A stretch of 34,787 nucleotides of DNA, from assembly GCA_964587175.1 (NCBI GenBank), contig CAZPKK010000008.1, positions 1 through 34,787 of the forward strand, read 5' to 3'. Made by a program: the position numbers and the translations under genes. The stretch is from CALXVA01 sp964587175 (GTDB lineage: Bacteria; Bacillota; Clostridia; TANB77; CAG-508). Positions 1 to 8,197 of this stretch are shown here, one piece after another. Below the pieces are notes generated by a model. It did not search any database and was not told the origin of the DNA. It was given only the letters and a program-made list of their open reading frames with translations. Numbering within the stretch: position 1 is the stretch's first letter; each line of letters opens with the position of its first letter.

Positions 1-1235
1 TGTTTTATGAGACAGGAAAGCCAGCATGTTCACCTGATTGTCAACCATCTTGTGATTGCGGCAAATATGTTGAAATTTGGAATAATGTGTTTATGGAATA
101 CTATAGAACAAAAGAGGGAAAATACGAGAAACTAAAACAACATAATGTAGATACTGGACTTGGACTAGAAAGAATGGCAATGTTGTTGCAAGGAAAAGAA
201 ACCCCATTTGATACAGAATTATTTGCACCAGTTATGGAAGAATTAAAAAATCTTGCAAAAGCAGATGATATAGCTAGTAGAAGAATTGTAGCTGAACATC
301 TTCGTGCAAGTATGATGATAATTGCAGATGGTGGCAGACCATCTAATATAGATAGGGGATATGTATTAAGAAAATTAATAAGAAGAATGACAAGGCATTT
401 GAATAAATTGCAAGTTAATTTAGATGAATTAACTGGATTAATTGATTTAGATATTGATATATTAAAAGAAATGTATCCTGAATTAGAAGAAAATAGAGAA
501 ACAATAAAACAGACTATTTTAGAAGAAAAAGACAAATTTATGAAAACATTAGCACATGGAGAAAAAGAATTTGAAAAATATATAAATAGAGCAAAATTAG
601 AGCATAAAAAGGTAATTGATGGACAAACTATATTTAAATTGTATGAAACATATGGATTTCCACCAGAAATTACGGCAGATTTAGCAAGTGAGCAAGGATT
701 TGAAATAGACAATTCAGAATTTGAAAAACTATTTAAAGAACATCAAGAAAAATCTAGAATGAGTAGTGACCAAAAATTTAAAGGTGGACTTGCTGAACAA
801 AATGAAAAAACAATAGCTTATCATACAGCAACACATTTACTTCATAAGGCTTTGCAAATAGTATTAGGAGAACATGCTAAACAAAAAGGTTCAAATATTA
901 CAACAGAAAGATTAAGATTTGATTTTTCTCATCCAGAAAAAATGACAAAAGAGCAATTGCAACAAGTAGAAGACATTGTAAATGAGCAAATAAAAAGAGA
1001 TTTACCAGTAACTTGCGAAGAGATGACTCTAGAGGAAGCTAAAGTAGCTGGAGCAATGGGGTTATTTGAAAATAAGTATGGAGAAAAAGTAAAAGTATAT
1101 ACAATAGGAGACTTTAGTAAAGAAATATGTGGTGGACCACATGTAAAACATACAGGAGAACTTGGACATTTTAAAATAAAAAAAGAAGAATCAAGTTCTG
1201 CAGGAGTAAGAAGAATAAAAGCTGTTTTAGAATGA
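1..1235 (+). CDS. alaS: Alanyl-tRNA synthetase, 3' part (5' end outside the window)
   Basis: Charges tRNA-Ala and hydrolyses mischarged Ser/Gly-tRNA in the cytoplasm. The frame is open from base 3, upstream of the first ATG at 87, so the first ATG is internal. About 410 residues are visible. The first residues carry the Cys-rich stretch and the IWNNVFMEY motif that end the catalytic core, followed by VDTGLGLER and the anticodon-recognition region. The editing domain has the zinc ligands HTATH and the CGGPH motif. The protein stops directly after the editing-domain end (SSAGVRRIKAVLE). The C-terminal C-Ala/DHHA1 domain of typical bacterial AlaRS (about 870 residues) is absent, and no continuation is visible in other frames after 1235. 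No in-frame CGG codon occurs. Identity is secure; the short C-terminus is seen directly. Confidence 0.95.
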   Translation, partial: FYETGKPACSPDCQPSCDCGKYVEIWNNVFMEYYRTKEGKYEKLKQHNVDTGLGLERMAMLLQGKETPFDTELFAPVMEELKNLAKADDIASRRIVAEHLRASMMIIADGGRPSNIDRGYVLRKLIRRMTRHLNKLQVNLDELTGLIDLDIDILKEMYPELEENRETIKQTILEEKDKFMKTLAHGEKEFEKYINRAKLEHKKVIDGQTIFKLYETYGFPPEITADLASEQGFEIDNSEFEKLFKEHQEKSRMSSDQKFKGGLAEQNEKTIAYHTATHLLHKALQIVLGEHAKQKGSNITTERLRFDFSHPEKMTKEQLQQVEDIVNEQIKRDLPVTCEEMTLEEAKVAGAMGLFENKYGEKVKVYTIGDFSKEICGGPHVKHTGELGHFKIKKEESSSAGVRRIKAVLE

Positions 1236-1358
1236 ATAGAAAAGTTATTTTGGATTTCTTTGATTAAAATTAACATACTTGTTATTACTAGGATAGCACC
1301 CAAACATTTAGTAAAATAAATTAATAGATTATAAAAATGTAAGAAAGGAGGTAAATTG

Positions 1359-1703
1359 ATGGAAGATTGCATATTTTGCAAAATAATAAATAAGGAAATT
1401 CCTTCTGAGATAGTATATGAAGATGAAGAAGTAATTGCATTCAATGATACAAATCCAGCAGCTCCAATTCATATATTAGTAGTTCCTAAAAAGCACATTC
1501 CTAGTTTGTTAGATGTACCAGAAAAAGATAGAACACTAATTTCATATATATATAAAATCATAAATAAGATTGCTATAGAAAAAGGCTTTTCAGATAATGG
1601 ATTTAGGGTTATAGCGAACTGTGGTAGAGATTCAGGGCAAGAAGTTATGCATATTCATTTCCATGTATTAGCAGGGAAAAAGTTAGGAGATAAAATAGTA
1701 TAG
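1359..1703 (+). CDS. HIT family protein (Hint-like nucleotide hydrolase)
   Basis: A 114-residue histidine-triad protein of the Hint/PKCI branch, which hydrolyses purine nucleoside phosphoramidates and similar AMP conjugates. It begins MEDCIFCKI with the FCKI motif typical of this branch, has the NDTNPAAPIHILVVPKKHI core, and ends with the triad HIHFHVLAG (His-x-His-x-His). I chose ATG 1359 over an in-frame TTG at 1356 because AAAGGAGG (about 1344-1351) is then properly spaced. It lies about 120 bases after alaS in the same direction and may share its transcript. Full length for the family. Confidence 0.95.
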   Translation: MEDCIFCKIINKEIPSEIVYEDEEVIAFNDTNPAAPIHILVVPKKHIPSLLDVPEKDRTLISYIYKIINKIAIEKGFSDNGFRVIANCGRDSGQEVMHIHFHVLAGKKLGDKIV

Positions 1704-1750
1704 TAAAAATGAAAAATGCAAATGAAAATGTAGATTATAAAATGAAAATG

Positions 1751-1759
1751 TGATATAAT
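1751..1759 (+). promoter_or_regulatory. Extended -10 promoter for the sortase
   Basis: TG-A-TATAAT at 1751-1759 forms an extended -10 box with only a weak -35 region upstream. A transcription start near 1766 would lie downstream of the ATG at 1762, which supports ATG 1795 as the real sortase start. Confidence 0.5.
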
Positions 1760-1794
1760 ATATGTATATGATAAAAAACGAGGGAGGAAAAATT

Positions 1795-2478
1795 ATGTTT
1801 GGTGGAAAATATAGCAAGACTTTAACAGTAATCTTAGTAATAGTAATAATTGCAGTTGTGGGATTACTTATATATTTTGGAATAGATGTTTATAGAAAAT
1901 ATTATATAGAAACAGCAGCTGGAAATGCTGTAGGAGAGTTTCAAAACAAAGTTATGAATACAACGTCAGATGATGAAGATACTGTACTAAATGATGTAGA
2001 ATTAAATGTTGATCTAAATACTCTATATCAAGATAGTACAAGTTCAAGTTCAGGTAGTGGAGTTACATATATGGGATATAATGTAATAGGAACTATTGAA
2101 ATTCCAGCAACAGATATTGAATACCCAATAATTGCAGATGAAGATGCTAGTATCAATTCTTTAACTGTAGCAATTGTTAAACTATATCCAAGTAGTGACA
2201 GCTTAAATCAAGTTGGTAATACAGTTTTAGCAGGACACAATTATAGAAATGGAACATTCTTTTCAAACAATAAAAGACTAGAAATTGGAGATAGCATATA
2301 CATAACAGATCTATCTGGAGAAAGAGTAGAATATCAAGTAACAAGGAAATATGAAACAAGTACTAGTGATTCAGAGTATATGAACAGAGATACAGAAGGA
2401 CGAAGAGAAATTTCATTAACAACTTGTACAGATGATTCAAGTATGAGATTAATAATCTGGGCACAAGAGGTAGAATAA
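1795..2478 (+). CDS. Sortase (membrane-anchored cysteine transpeptidase)
   Basis: A 227-residue sortase that cleaves a C-terminal sorting signal on exported proteins and joins them to a cell-surface nucleophile. One N-terminal membrane segment (about residues 9-29) is followed by an acidic and Ser-rich stalk, then the sortase barrel. The catalytic set is visible: His148 in AGHNYRNG, Cys211 in SLTTC, and Arg218 seven residues later. ATG 1795 is chosen because GAGGGAGG (about 1780-1787) lies at good spacing and because the predicted promoter overlaps the alternative ATG at 1762. I cannot assign the sortase class firmly from sequence alone. The minus-strand vWA protein at 2887-4353 ends with a sorting-signal-like tail and is a natural candidate substrate. 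Confidence 0.93.
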   Translation: MFGGKYSKTLTVILVIVIIAVVGLLIYFGIDVYRKYYIETAAGNAVGEFQNKVMNTTSDDEDTVLNDVELNVDLNTLYQDSTSSSSGSGVTYMGYNVIGTIEIPATDIEYPIIADEDASINSLTVAIVKLYPSSDSLNQVGNTVLAGHNYRNGTFFSNNKRLEIGDSIYITDLSGERVEYQVTRKYETSTSDSEYMNRDTEGRREISLTTCTDDSSMRLIIWAQEVE

Positions 2479-2493
2479 AACTATAAAAAACAG

Positions 2494-2522
2494 TTGACAA
2501 ATAAAGAAAGATGGGGTAAAAT
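2494..2522 (+). promoter_or_regulatory. Promoter of the tRNA-His/tRNA-Gln unit
   Basis: TTGACA at 2494-2499, a 17-base spacer and TAAAAT at 2517-2522. This is a strong sigma-A type promoter ending about 24 bases before tRNA-His and lying just after the sortase stop codon. Confidence 0.8.
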
Positions 2523-2545
2523 AATAAATGCAGTTGATTGAAGAT

Positions 2546-2623
2546 GGTGGATGTAGCGCAGTTGGTTAGAGCGCCAGTTTGTGGCACTGGAGGCCGTGGG
2601 TTCAAGTCCCATCTTCCACCCCA
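2546..2623 (+). tRNA. tRNA-His (GTG anticodon), CCA encoded
   Basis: Full cloverleaf. The anticodon arm is CCAGT-TTGTGGC-ACTGG with anticodon GTG, and the T arm is GTGGG-TTCAAGT-CCCAT. The discriminator is C73, opposite an encoded extra G at position -1 (2546), the His identity element. CCA is encoded at 2621-2623. One T-T mismatch sits in the acceptor stem. Confidence 0.96.
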
Positions 2624-2668
2624 TTAATTTTTTTAATATATAAATAGGCAATTATAATTTAAATACAT

Positions 2669-2743
2669 TGGACTGTAGCCAAGTGGTAAGGCACCAGACT
2701 TTGACTCTGGCATGCGCTAGTTCGAATCTAGCCAGTCCAACCA
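2669..2743 (+). tRNA. tRNA-Gln (TTG anticodon), CCA encoded
   Basis: The acceptor TGGACTG pairs with CAGTCCA. The anticodon arm is CCAGA-CTTTGAC-TCTGG with anticodon TTG, and the T arm is GCTAG-TTCGAAT-CTAGC. The discriminator is A and CCA is encoded at 2741-2743. It is transcribed with tRNA-His. Confidence 0.96.
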
Positions 2744-2744
2744 A

Positions 2745-2778
2745 TAAAAAAAGCAGTAGAAAATCTACTGCTTTTTAA
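2745..2778 (+). terminator. Rho-independent terminator of the tRNA unit
   Basis: The stem AAAAGCAGTAGA / TCTACTGCTTTT with an AAA loop begins directly after the tRNA-Gln CCA and is followed by T-rich sequence. The A-rich left flank makes it potentially active from the other strand as well. Confidence 0.85.
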
Positions 2779-2789
2779 TTATATAGTAA

Positions 2790-2881
2790 AATAGGAAAAA
2801 TCAAAGATTTTTCCTATTTAGCAAGGTTAAGTCACCTTAGGCTGTCCGAGCTCCAGAAACTTGCCCTGCGAAATGTCTTTC
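2790..2881 (-). ncRNA. Candidate structured RNA / dispersed repeat, copy A
   Basis: On the minus strand this starts six bases after the vWA stop codon. It contains the blocks GAAAGACATTTCGCAGGGC, TCTGGAG, CTCGGAC, GCCTAAGGT and ACCTTG, then a hairpin GGAAAAATC-TTT-GATTTTTCC with a T-rich tail. The same blocks in the same order occur on the plus strand at 27423-27540, where about 26 extra bases sit between TCTGGAG and CTCGGAC. AAGGT-N6-ACCTT is a small hairpin in both copies, while the six loop bases differ. I do not recognise the family. It could be a small RNA, a 3' UTR element released from the vWA transcript, or a mobile repeat. There is no gene downstream on this strand for it to control in cis. 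Confidence 0.6.
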
Positions 2882-2886
2882 ATATA

Positions 2887-4353
2887 TTATTTATCAGAAT
2901 ATTTTCTTAAATAAATCATTCTTCCAATTGCTATTGATATTAGTATAATAGCTAATATACACCAGATTGTAACAGTTTCACCCGCTTGAGGAATAGGTGT
3001 ATCTGCAACTGTATTATCATCATCAGGAAGTGTAACTATTACTTCTTCATCGTACAATACTCTTATTGTAGGTGATACATCAGAACTTACATCTATTTCT
3101 TCTCCATTATTTTCTGCAGTAATATCTACATTGGTATTAGTTGGTAAAATTTGTTCTATAATATTTGTATCATAATCGTCTCTTAATGTTAGCTTATAGC
3201 TTAAAGTAGCAGTTTCACCTTCACTTAAAAGTTCAATAGTCCATGTAATAGAATTGTTCGAAGTATCTATTTCTTGACTAACTGTTCCAATATTAGGGCT
3301 AGCAACATATTCAAAAGTAAAATTATCAATTATTTCTTGAGGGAAATAATCTGTAATAGTAATATTTCTTAAGGTATTATCAACAGTTACAATTAAGCTA
3401 TCAAATATATCATTTACAATAGTATCTTCTAGTTCGTCATCTGGAATATAAAAATACGTACTTGTTGTAGAGGCATCTTCTGTTCCAAATATTTCTTCAG
3501 CTAACGCTCTATATGTTTTAGTTGTTGTTGGCTCAACTGTATCACTATCTAAGTTAATCATAGCTGCAATAACTTTAACTCCTGAGTTTTCAAGTTCTTC
3601 AAGTTTTGCTTTTGTTCTAGTTGCAACAATTTCAGAGTATGTAGCATATATATCATCTAAAGCATTATTTGGAACTCCATCTGTTAGAAGAACAACATAT
3701 CTATCTACGTCTTCGGTTGATGAAAAGTTTTGCTGAGCAATTGTTAATCCTGCTTCGATATTTGTTCTTAATCCAACATTCAATTCAGATAAATTAGTAA
3801 TTGCATTTTTTACCTCATCTTCTGAATTGCTCAAACTTAATCTAAGAGTAGCATCATTTATTGTTCCTTCTGGCTCACCAGAAGAGAAAGCTACAATACC
3901 AATTTTAACATTTGGATTTGAATCAAACAATTTTTCAGCTAATGAATTAGCTGAGTTTATAACAGCTTGTTTTCTTGAAATACCATTATATTCTTCTAAC
4001 ATACTTGAAGAATTATCTATAACAAAAAATATTTCAACGTCTTTATAGTTTTCCTCAACATCTTTTGTGTTTGTTACTGTAAGAGTAAGAGTGACAGACT
4101 TTTCTACTGCATTATACTCAGTTATTTTTTTTTCGAAACTTCCTATACCGCCAATATCAATTTCGCAAATATTATTTTCGACTATTTCTAAGGAAGTATT
4201 GCCTGAAATAGTTGAAGTAGAATCTTCTGTTTCATTAGTATCAGTAGTGTTTATTACAATTTCATTTGATGCAAATGCACTTGTAATCATACTAAAAACA
4301 AAGATAAATGCAATAAAACTAAATAAAAGTTTTTTGAATTTTATTTTAATCAT
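2887..4353 (-). CDS. Secreted von Willebrand factor A-domain protein with C-terminal sorting-type anchor
   Basis: A 488-residue surface protein. It has an N-terminal signal peptide (Lys-rich start, hydrophobic residues about 8-28, then an AFA-like cleavage site) and a vWA domain at about 105-320. The complete MIDAS metal site is visible: DNSSS at 113-117, Thr197 and TDG at 225. A DUF11-like beta region follows. The C-terminus has IPQAGE at 454-459, a hydrophobic segment and the basic tail RKYSDK, the architecture of a sortase substrate with IPQAG in place of LPXTG. Proteins of this layout are adhesins or pilus-type surface proteins, but the ligand is unknown. AGAGAGG precedes the ATG. It lies convergent to the sortase, separated by two tRNAs and a structured repeat. 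All CCG trinucleotides of its plus strand fall out of frame for CGG. Confidence 0.9.
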   Translation of the reverse strand: MIKIKFKKLLFSFIAFIFVFSMITSAFASNEIVINTTDTNETEDSTSTISGNTSLEIVENNICEIDIGGIGSFEKKITEYNAVEKSVTLTLTVTNTKDVEENYKDVEIFFVIDNSSSMLEEYNGISRKQAVINSANSLAEKLFDSNPNVKIGIVAFSSGEPEGTINDATLRLSLSNSEDEVKNAITNLSELNVGLRTNIEAGLTIAQQNFSSTEDVDRYVVLLTDGVPNNALDDIYATYSEIVATRTKAKLEELENSGVKVIAAMINLDSDTVEPTTTKTYRALAEEIFGTEDASTTSTYFYIPDDELEDTIVNDIFDSLIVTVDNTLRNITITDYFPQEIIDNFTFEYVASPNIGTVSQEIDTSNNSITWTIELLSEGETATLSYKLTLRDDYDTNIIEQILPTNTNVDITAENNGEEIDVSSDVSPTIRVLYDEEVIVTLPDDDNTVADTPIPQAGETVTIWCILAIILISIAIGRMIYLRKYSDK

Positions 4354-4390
4354 TTACTATACCTCTCTTTATCTATAAACTTCAAATTTT

Positions 4391-4419
4391 ATTATATAAC
4401 AAAAAGTTATTAATATCAA
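4391..4419 (-). promoter_or_regulatory. Promoter of the vWA gene
   Basis: On the minus strand, TTGATA (plus 4414-4419), a 17-base spacer and TATAAT (plus 4391-4396). The -10 box lies about 38 bases before the vWA start codon. Confidence 0.7.
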
Positions 4420-4491
4420 GAGATTTTTGCTATTTTTATATTACAGTTGTATTACAAATTTATATAATAATAAAGTAAAATAAAGTAAGGA

Positions 4492-4520
4492 TTGCATAAA
4501 TGTTAATTTTTTGATATTTT
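4492..4520 (+). promoter_or_regulatory. Possible promoter of the dxs operon
   Basis: TTGCAT, 17 bases, then TATTTT, about 30 bases before dxs. Both boxes are imperfect, so this is tentative. Confidence 0.35.
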
Positions 4521-4551
4521 ATTAGAGATAAAAATATGTAATGGAGGTAAT

Positions 4552-6429
4552 ATGATATTAGAAAAAGTAAATTTTCCTGAAGATTTAAAAAAACTTTCAA
4601 AAGAAGAAAAAATACAACTATCATCAGAAATAAGGAATTTAATAATAGATACAGTATCAAAAACAGGAGGTCATTTAGCATCAAATTTAGGAGTAGTAGA
4701 GCTAACAATAGCTATTCATAGTATTTTTGATACACCAAAAGATAAAGTTATTTGGGATGTGGGACATCAAACATATGTGCATAAAATTCTAACTGGAAGA
4801 AAAGACAAAATAAATACTTTGCGTAAATTTGGAGGAATAGCAGGTTTTCCAAAAACATCTGAATCAGAATATGATACATTTAATACTGGGCATAGCAGCA
4901 CTTCTGTTTCTGCTGCACTTGGAATGGCAAGAGCAAGAGATATTAAAAAAGAAATTTATAATGTGATTGCAGTAATAGGGGATGGTGCACTAACAGGTGG
5001 AATGGCTTTAGAGGCATTAAATGATGCTGGAAATAGTGGTACAAATATGATAGTTATATTAAATGATAATGAGATGAGCATTTCTAGAAATGTTGGGGGA
5101 ATTTCAGCTTTCTTAACAAGAGTTAGAACGAGAAAACTATATAATAAATCAAACAGATATATAAAAAATGCTGTATCTAGGATACCAAAAATAGGAAATG
5201 GAATTATTAGATTTGTTAGAAAAGTAAAATATGGAATAAAACAATTAATCATACCCAATATGTTTTTTGAAGATTTAGGATTTAAATATTTAGGCCCTGT
5301 TGATGGAAACAATATAAATGATTTAGAAGAAATATTAAAAAAAGCGAAAGATTTAGAAGGGCCAATATTAATTCATGCAATTACCAAAAAGGGAAAAGGA
5401 TATAAGCCAGCTGAAGAAAATCCAGATAAATTTCATAGTACTTCCGAATTTGTTATAGAAACTGGAAAGCCTAAAAAAGAGAAAAAAGAAGATTATTCAA
5501 AAATTTTTGGAGATAAATTAATAGAACTGGCTAAAAAAGATAATAAAATTGTAGCTATTACAGCAGCAATGAGCGACGGGACAGGAATGACTAGGTTTGC
5601 TAAAGAATTTCCAGATAGGTTTTTCGATGTTGGAATTGCAGAGCAACATGCTTTAACTATGGCAGCAGGACTTGCGATAAGTGGATTGAAGCCGATTATT
5701 AGTATTTATGCATCGTTTTATCAAAGGGCTTTTGATCAAATTATCCATGATGTTTGTATTCAAAATCTGCCTGTTGTTATGTGTGTGGATAGAGCTGGAA
5801 TAGTTGGAAATGATGGTGAAACACATCAAGGGTTATATGATTTGGCTTTTTTCAATCTGATTCCAAATATTACTATCATGGCTTCAAAGGATTATAAAGA
5901 ATTGGAGCAGATGTTAGAATTTGCAATTGAGCTTAATAGGCCAGTGGTAATAAGATATCCTAGAGGAGGAGAAGCTAAAAATAAATTTAAAAATCATCCA
6001 GATATTTTATTAGGAAAATGTGAAAAAATTATTGGAAATTCATTGGAAAATGAGACGATGTATGTTACAATAATAGCGATTGGAAATATGGTTTCAAGAG
6101 CGTTAGAGATAAGCAAAGAATTAGAAAGTAAATCAATAAAATCAAAGGTGATAAATGCAAGATTTCTGAAACCATTGGATAAAGAGGCGATTTTAGAAGA
6201 GATAAAAAAGTCTAAATTATGTGTAACAATAGAAGATGGAACAATCATAGGTGGATTAGGAAGTATAATAAAACAGTTAATAATTGATTCTAATTTACAA
6301 AACATAAGAATAAAAACATTTGCTTATCCAGATAAATTTATTGAACATGGTAGTGTAAATGAATTAGAAAAGAAATATGGTATAGATACTAAAACAATAA
6401 CAAAATACATAGAGGAGAATATAGAGTGA
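4552..6429 (+). CDS. dxs: 1-deoxy-D-xylulose-5-phosphate synthase
   Basis: Condenses pyruvate and glyceraldehyde 3-phosphate to DXP, the first step of the MEP isoprenoid pathway and a precursor source for thiamine and pyridoxal. At 625 residues it is full length. The thiamine-diphosphate motif runs from GDGALTGG (143-150) to NDNEMSIS (171-178), the GHQTYVHKI motif is near residue 71, and the catalytic glutamate lies in AEQHALTMAAG of the pyrimidine domain. A transketolase C-terminal domain follows. GGAGGT sits just before the ATG. Its TGA overlaps the GTG start of the YlmH-like gene (GTGA), so the two are probably translationally coupled. Confidence 0.97.
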   Translation: MILEKVNFPEDLKKLSKEEKIQLSSEIRNLIIDTVSKTGGHLASNLGVVELTIAIHSIFDTPKDKVIWDVGHQTYVHKILTGRKDKINTLRKFGGIAGFPKTSESEYDTFNTGHSSTSVSAALGMARARDIKKEIYNVIAVIGDGALTGGMALEALNDAGNSGTNMIVILNDNEMSISRNVGGISAFLTRVRTRKLYNKSNRYIKNAVSRIPKIGNGIIRFVRKVKYGIKQLIIPNMFFEDLGFKYLGPVDGNNINDLEEILKKAKDLEGPILIHAITKKGKGYKPAEENPDKFHSTSEFVIETGKPKKEKKEDYSKIFGDKLIELAKKDNKIVAITAAMSDGTGMTRFAKEFPDRFFDVGIAEQHALTMAAGLAISGLKPIISIYASFYQRAFDQIIHDVCIQNLPVVMCVDRAGIVGNDGETHQGLYDLAFFNLIPNITIMASKDYKELEQMLEFAIELNRPVVIRYPRGGEAKNKFKNHPDILLGKCEKIIGNSLENETMYVTIIAIGNMVSRALEISKELESKSIKSKVINARFLKPLDKEAILEEIKKSKLCVTIEDGTIIGGLGSIIKQLIIDSNLQNIRIKTFAYPDKFIEHGSVNELEKKYGIDTKTITKYIEENIE

Positions 6430-7235
6430 ATAGACAAGAAATACTAGACAAATATGCAAATGAAGAAGATAGGATTTTAGCATCAAAATTATTAGATAAA
6501 GTAGACTTTGTTTCAAAAAGGAATACAGTAGAAAATACAGATTTTTTAGATATGAGACAAAGACAATTATTAGAAAAATTATTGGCGGAAATAAAATTCA
6601 AGAATTATAAAGCATTTGGTGGATATAAAACAGCAGAAAGAACAGCCATAATTTTATTTCCAAATAAATTGGAAGATATATTAAAAGATGACTTATTTGA
6701 TTATAATTCTATTTTTAGTGTGATAAAAATATCTCTGCCAAATGAGCTTAAAGGGCTGTACTCACATAGAAATTATTTAGGGGCAATAATAAAAATTGGA
6801 ATAAAAAGAGAAAAAGTGGGAGATATAATTACAAGCAAAGATGGAGCAGAAATCATAGTATTAAAAGAAAATGAAAAATATATTTTAAATGGACTAAAAG
6901 AATTGACAAGGTTTAGTAAGGCGGAATTTGAAGTAATAAAACTAGAAAGTTTAGAAGTAGAAGAACCAAAATTGCAAAAAATAAATATTATAATTCCATC
7001 AATGAGGATAGATAGCATAGTTTCTGAAATTATTAGAACTTCAAGATCAAAGGCGACAGAAATTATTAAGGAAGAAAGAGTATTTATAAATCATGAATTA
7101 ATAACAAAAGGTTCAAAGGAAGTAAAATCAAATGATATAATTACAGTTAGAGGAAAGGGCAGATTTAAGATAGGTGAAATCTTAAACAATACTAAAAAAG
7201 GAAATTTAGTACTTAAAGTAGAAAAATATGTCTGA
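6426..7235 (+). CDS. YlmH-like S4-domain RNA-binding protein
   Basis: 269 residues, starting with GTG inside the dxs stop codon. The N-terminal region (RQEILDKYANEEDRILASKLLDK) and the middle resemble the YlmH family. A C-terminal S4 domain at about 185-245 carries the pattern RIDSIVSEIIRTSRSKATEII followed by the VFINHELITKGSKEVK turn. YlmH proteins bind the ribosome/tRNA and act in ribosome rescue and cell division in other Firmicutes; here only the RNA-binding role can be inferred. TlyA-type methyltransferases often sit beside dxs and also have S4, but there the S4 domain is N-terminal and a SAM-binding domain follows. This protein has neither arrangement. Confidence 0.85.
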   Translation: MNRQEILDKYANEEDRILASKLLDKVDFVSKRNTVENTDFLDMRQRQLLEKLLAEIKFKNYKAFGGYKTAERTAIILFPNKLEDILKDDLFDYNSIFSVIKISLPNELKGLYSHRNYLGAIIKIGIKREKVGDIITSKDGAEIIVLKENEKYILNGLKELTRFSKAEFEVIKLESLEVEEPKLQKINIIIPSMRIDSIVSEIIRTSRSKATEIIKEERVFINHELITKGSKEVKSNDIITVRGKGRFKIGEILNNTKKGNLVLKVEKYV

Positions 7236-7312
7236 CTAGAATATAGTAGGAGAAACAAGCAATGGACAAATAAGAAATAGCGACTATTATATAATTAGAA
7301 ATGGAGGGGAAT

Positions 7313-8155
7313 ATGGAATTAATAGATGGAAAAGCATTAGCTAAGAAAATAAGATTAGAGTTAAAAGAAGAAGTTGAAAATTTAAAAAAACAAGGTATAA
7401 TTCCAAAGCTTGCCGTAATTATGGTTGGAGATGATAAAGCGTCTGCAGTGTATGTACGTAATAAAAGTAAAGCATGTGATGAAATAGGAATAGTATTTGA
7501 AGAGTTTTTTATGGACGAAACAACAACACAAGAAGAATTAATAGAATCAATTAATAAACTAAATGCAAGAGAGGATATACATGGAATATTACTTCAAAGT
7601 CCAATACCTGATGGCTTAAATATAAGAGAAGCTTTTAATACAATAGATTACAGAAAAGATGTAGATGGGTTTAATCCAATAAATGTAGGGAAATTATCTA
7701 TAGGTGAGGATTGCTTTATTTCTTGCACACCTTATGGAGTCATAAAAATGTTAGAAGAATATGATATTCCAATTGAGGGAAAACGAGTAGTAATTATAGG
7801 AAGAAGTAATATAGTTGGAAAGCCTTTAATTCAATGTTTATTAAATAAAAATGCGACTGTAACAGTATGTCATTCTAAAACAAAAGATATAGCAAAAATT
7901 GCAAAAGAAGCTGATATATTAATTGCAGCATTAGGAAAACCAAAATTTGTAACAGAAGATATGGTAAAAGATGGAGCTACAGTTATTGATGTTGGTATAA
8001 ACAGAAATGGTGAGGGAAAATTAGTAGGAGATGTAGATTTTGAAAATGTTTCTAAAAAAGTATCATATATAACACCTGTGCCAGGTGGAGTAGGACCAAT
8101 GACTGTTGCAATGCTTATGAATAACGTGGTCAAAGCTGCAAAGCTTTTAAAATGA
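7313..8155 (+). CDS. folD: Bifunctional methylene-THF dehydrogenase / methenyl-THF cyclohydrolase
   Basis: Interconverts 5,10-methylene-, 5,10-methenyl- and 10-formyl-tetrahydrofolate in one-carbon metabolism, and pairs functionally with fhs at 14755. The 280 residues are full length: a YVRNKSKACDEIGI active-site Lys/Tyr region, LLQSPIP, DVDGFNPINVG, the Rossmann motif VVIIGRSNIVGKP and the C-terminal signature TPVPGGVGPMTVAML. ATG 7313 is chosen over an ATG at 7301 because the latter is part of the ribosome-binding site (GGAGGGG at 7303-7309). Confidence 0.97.
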   Translation: MELIDGKALAKKIRLELKEEVENLKKQGIIPKLAVIMVGDDKASAVYVRNKSKACDEIGIVFEEFFMDETTTQEELIESINKLNAREDIHGILLQSPIPDGLNIREAFNTIDYRKDVDGFNPINVGKLSIGEDCFISCTPYGVIKMLEEYDIPIEGKRVVIIGRSNIVGKPLIQCLLNKNATVTVCHSKTKDIAKIAKEADILIAALGKPKFVTEDMVKDGATVIDVGINRNGEGKLVGDVDFENVSKKVSYITPVPGGVGPMTVAMLMNNVVKAAKLLK

Positions 8156-8197
8156 AATTTCGGGGGCAATTTCTTAAAAATTAAAGGAGAGATTGCT

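Noticed and set aside
1710..1760. Short direct repeat AAATGAAAATGT before the sortase
   Set aside because: Only two copies in AT-rich sequence; likely chance, overlapping the promoter region.
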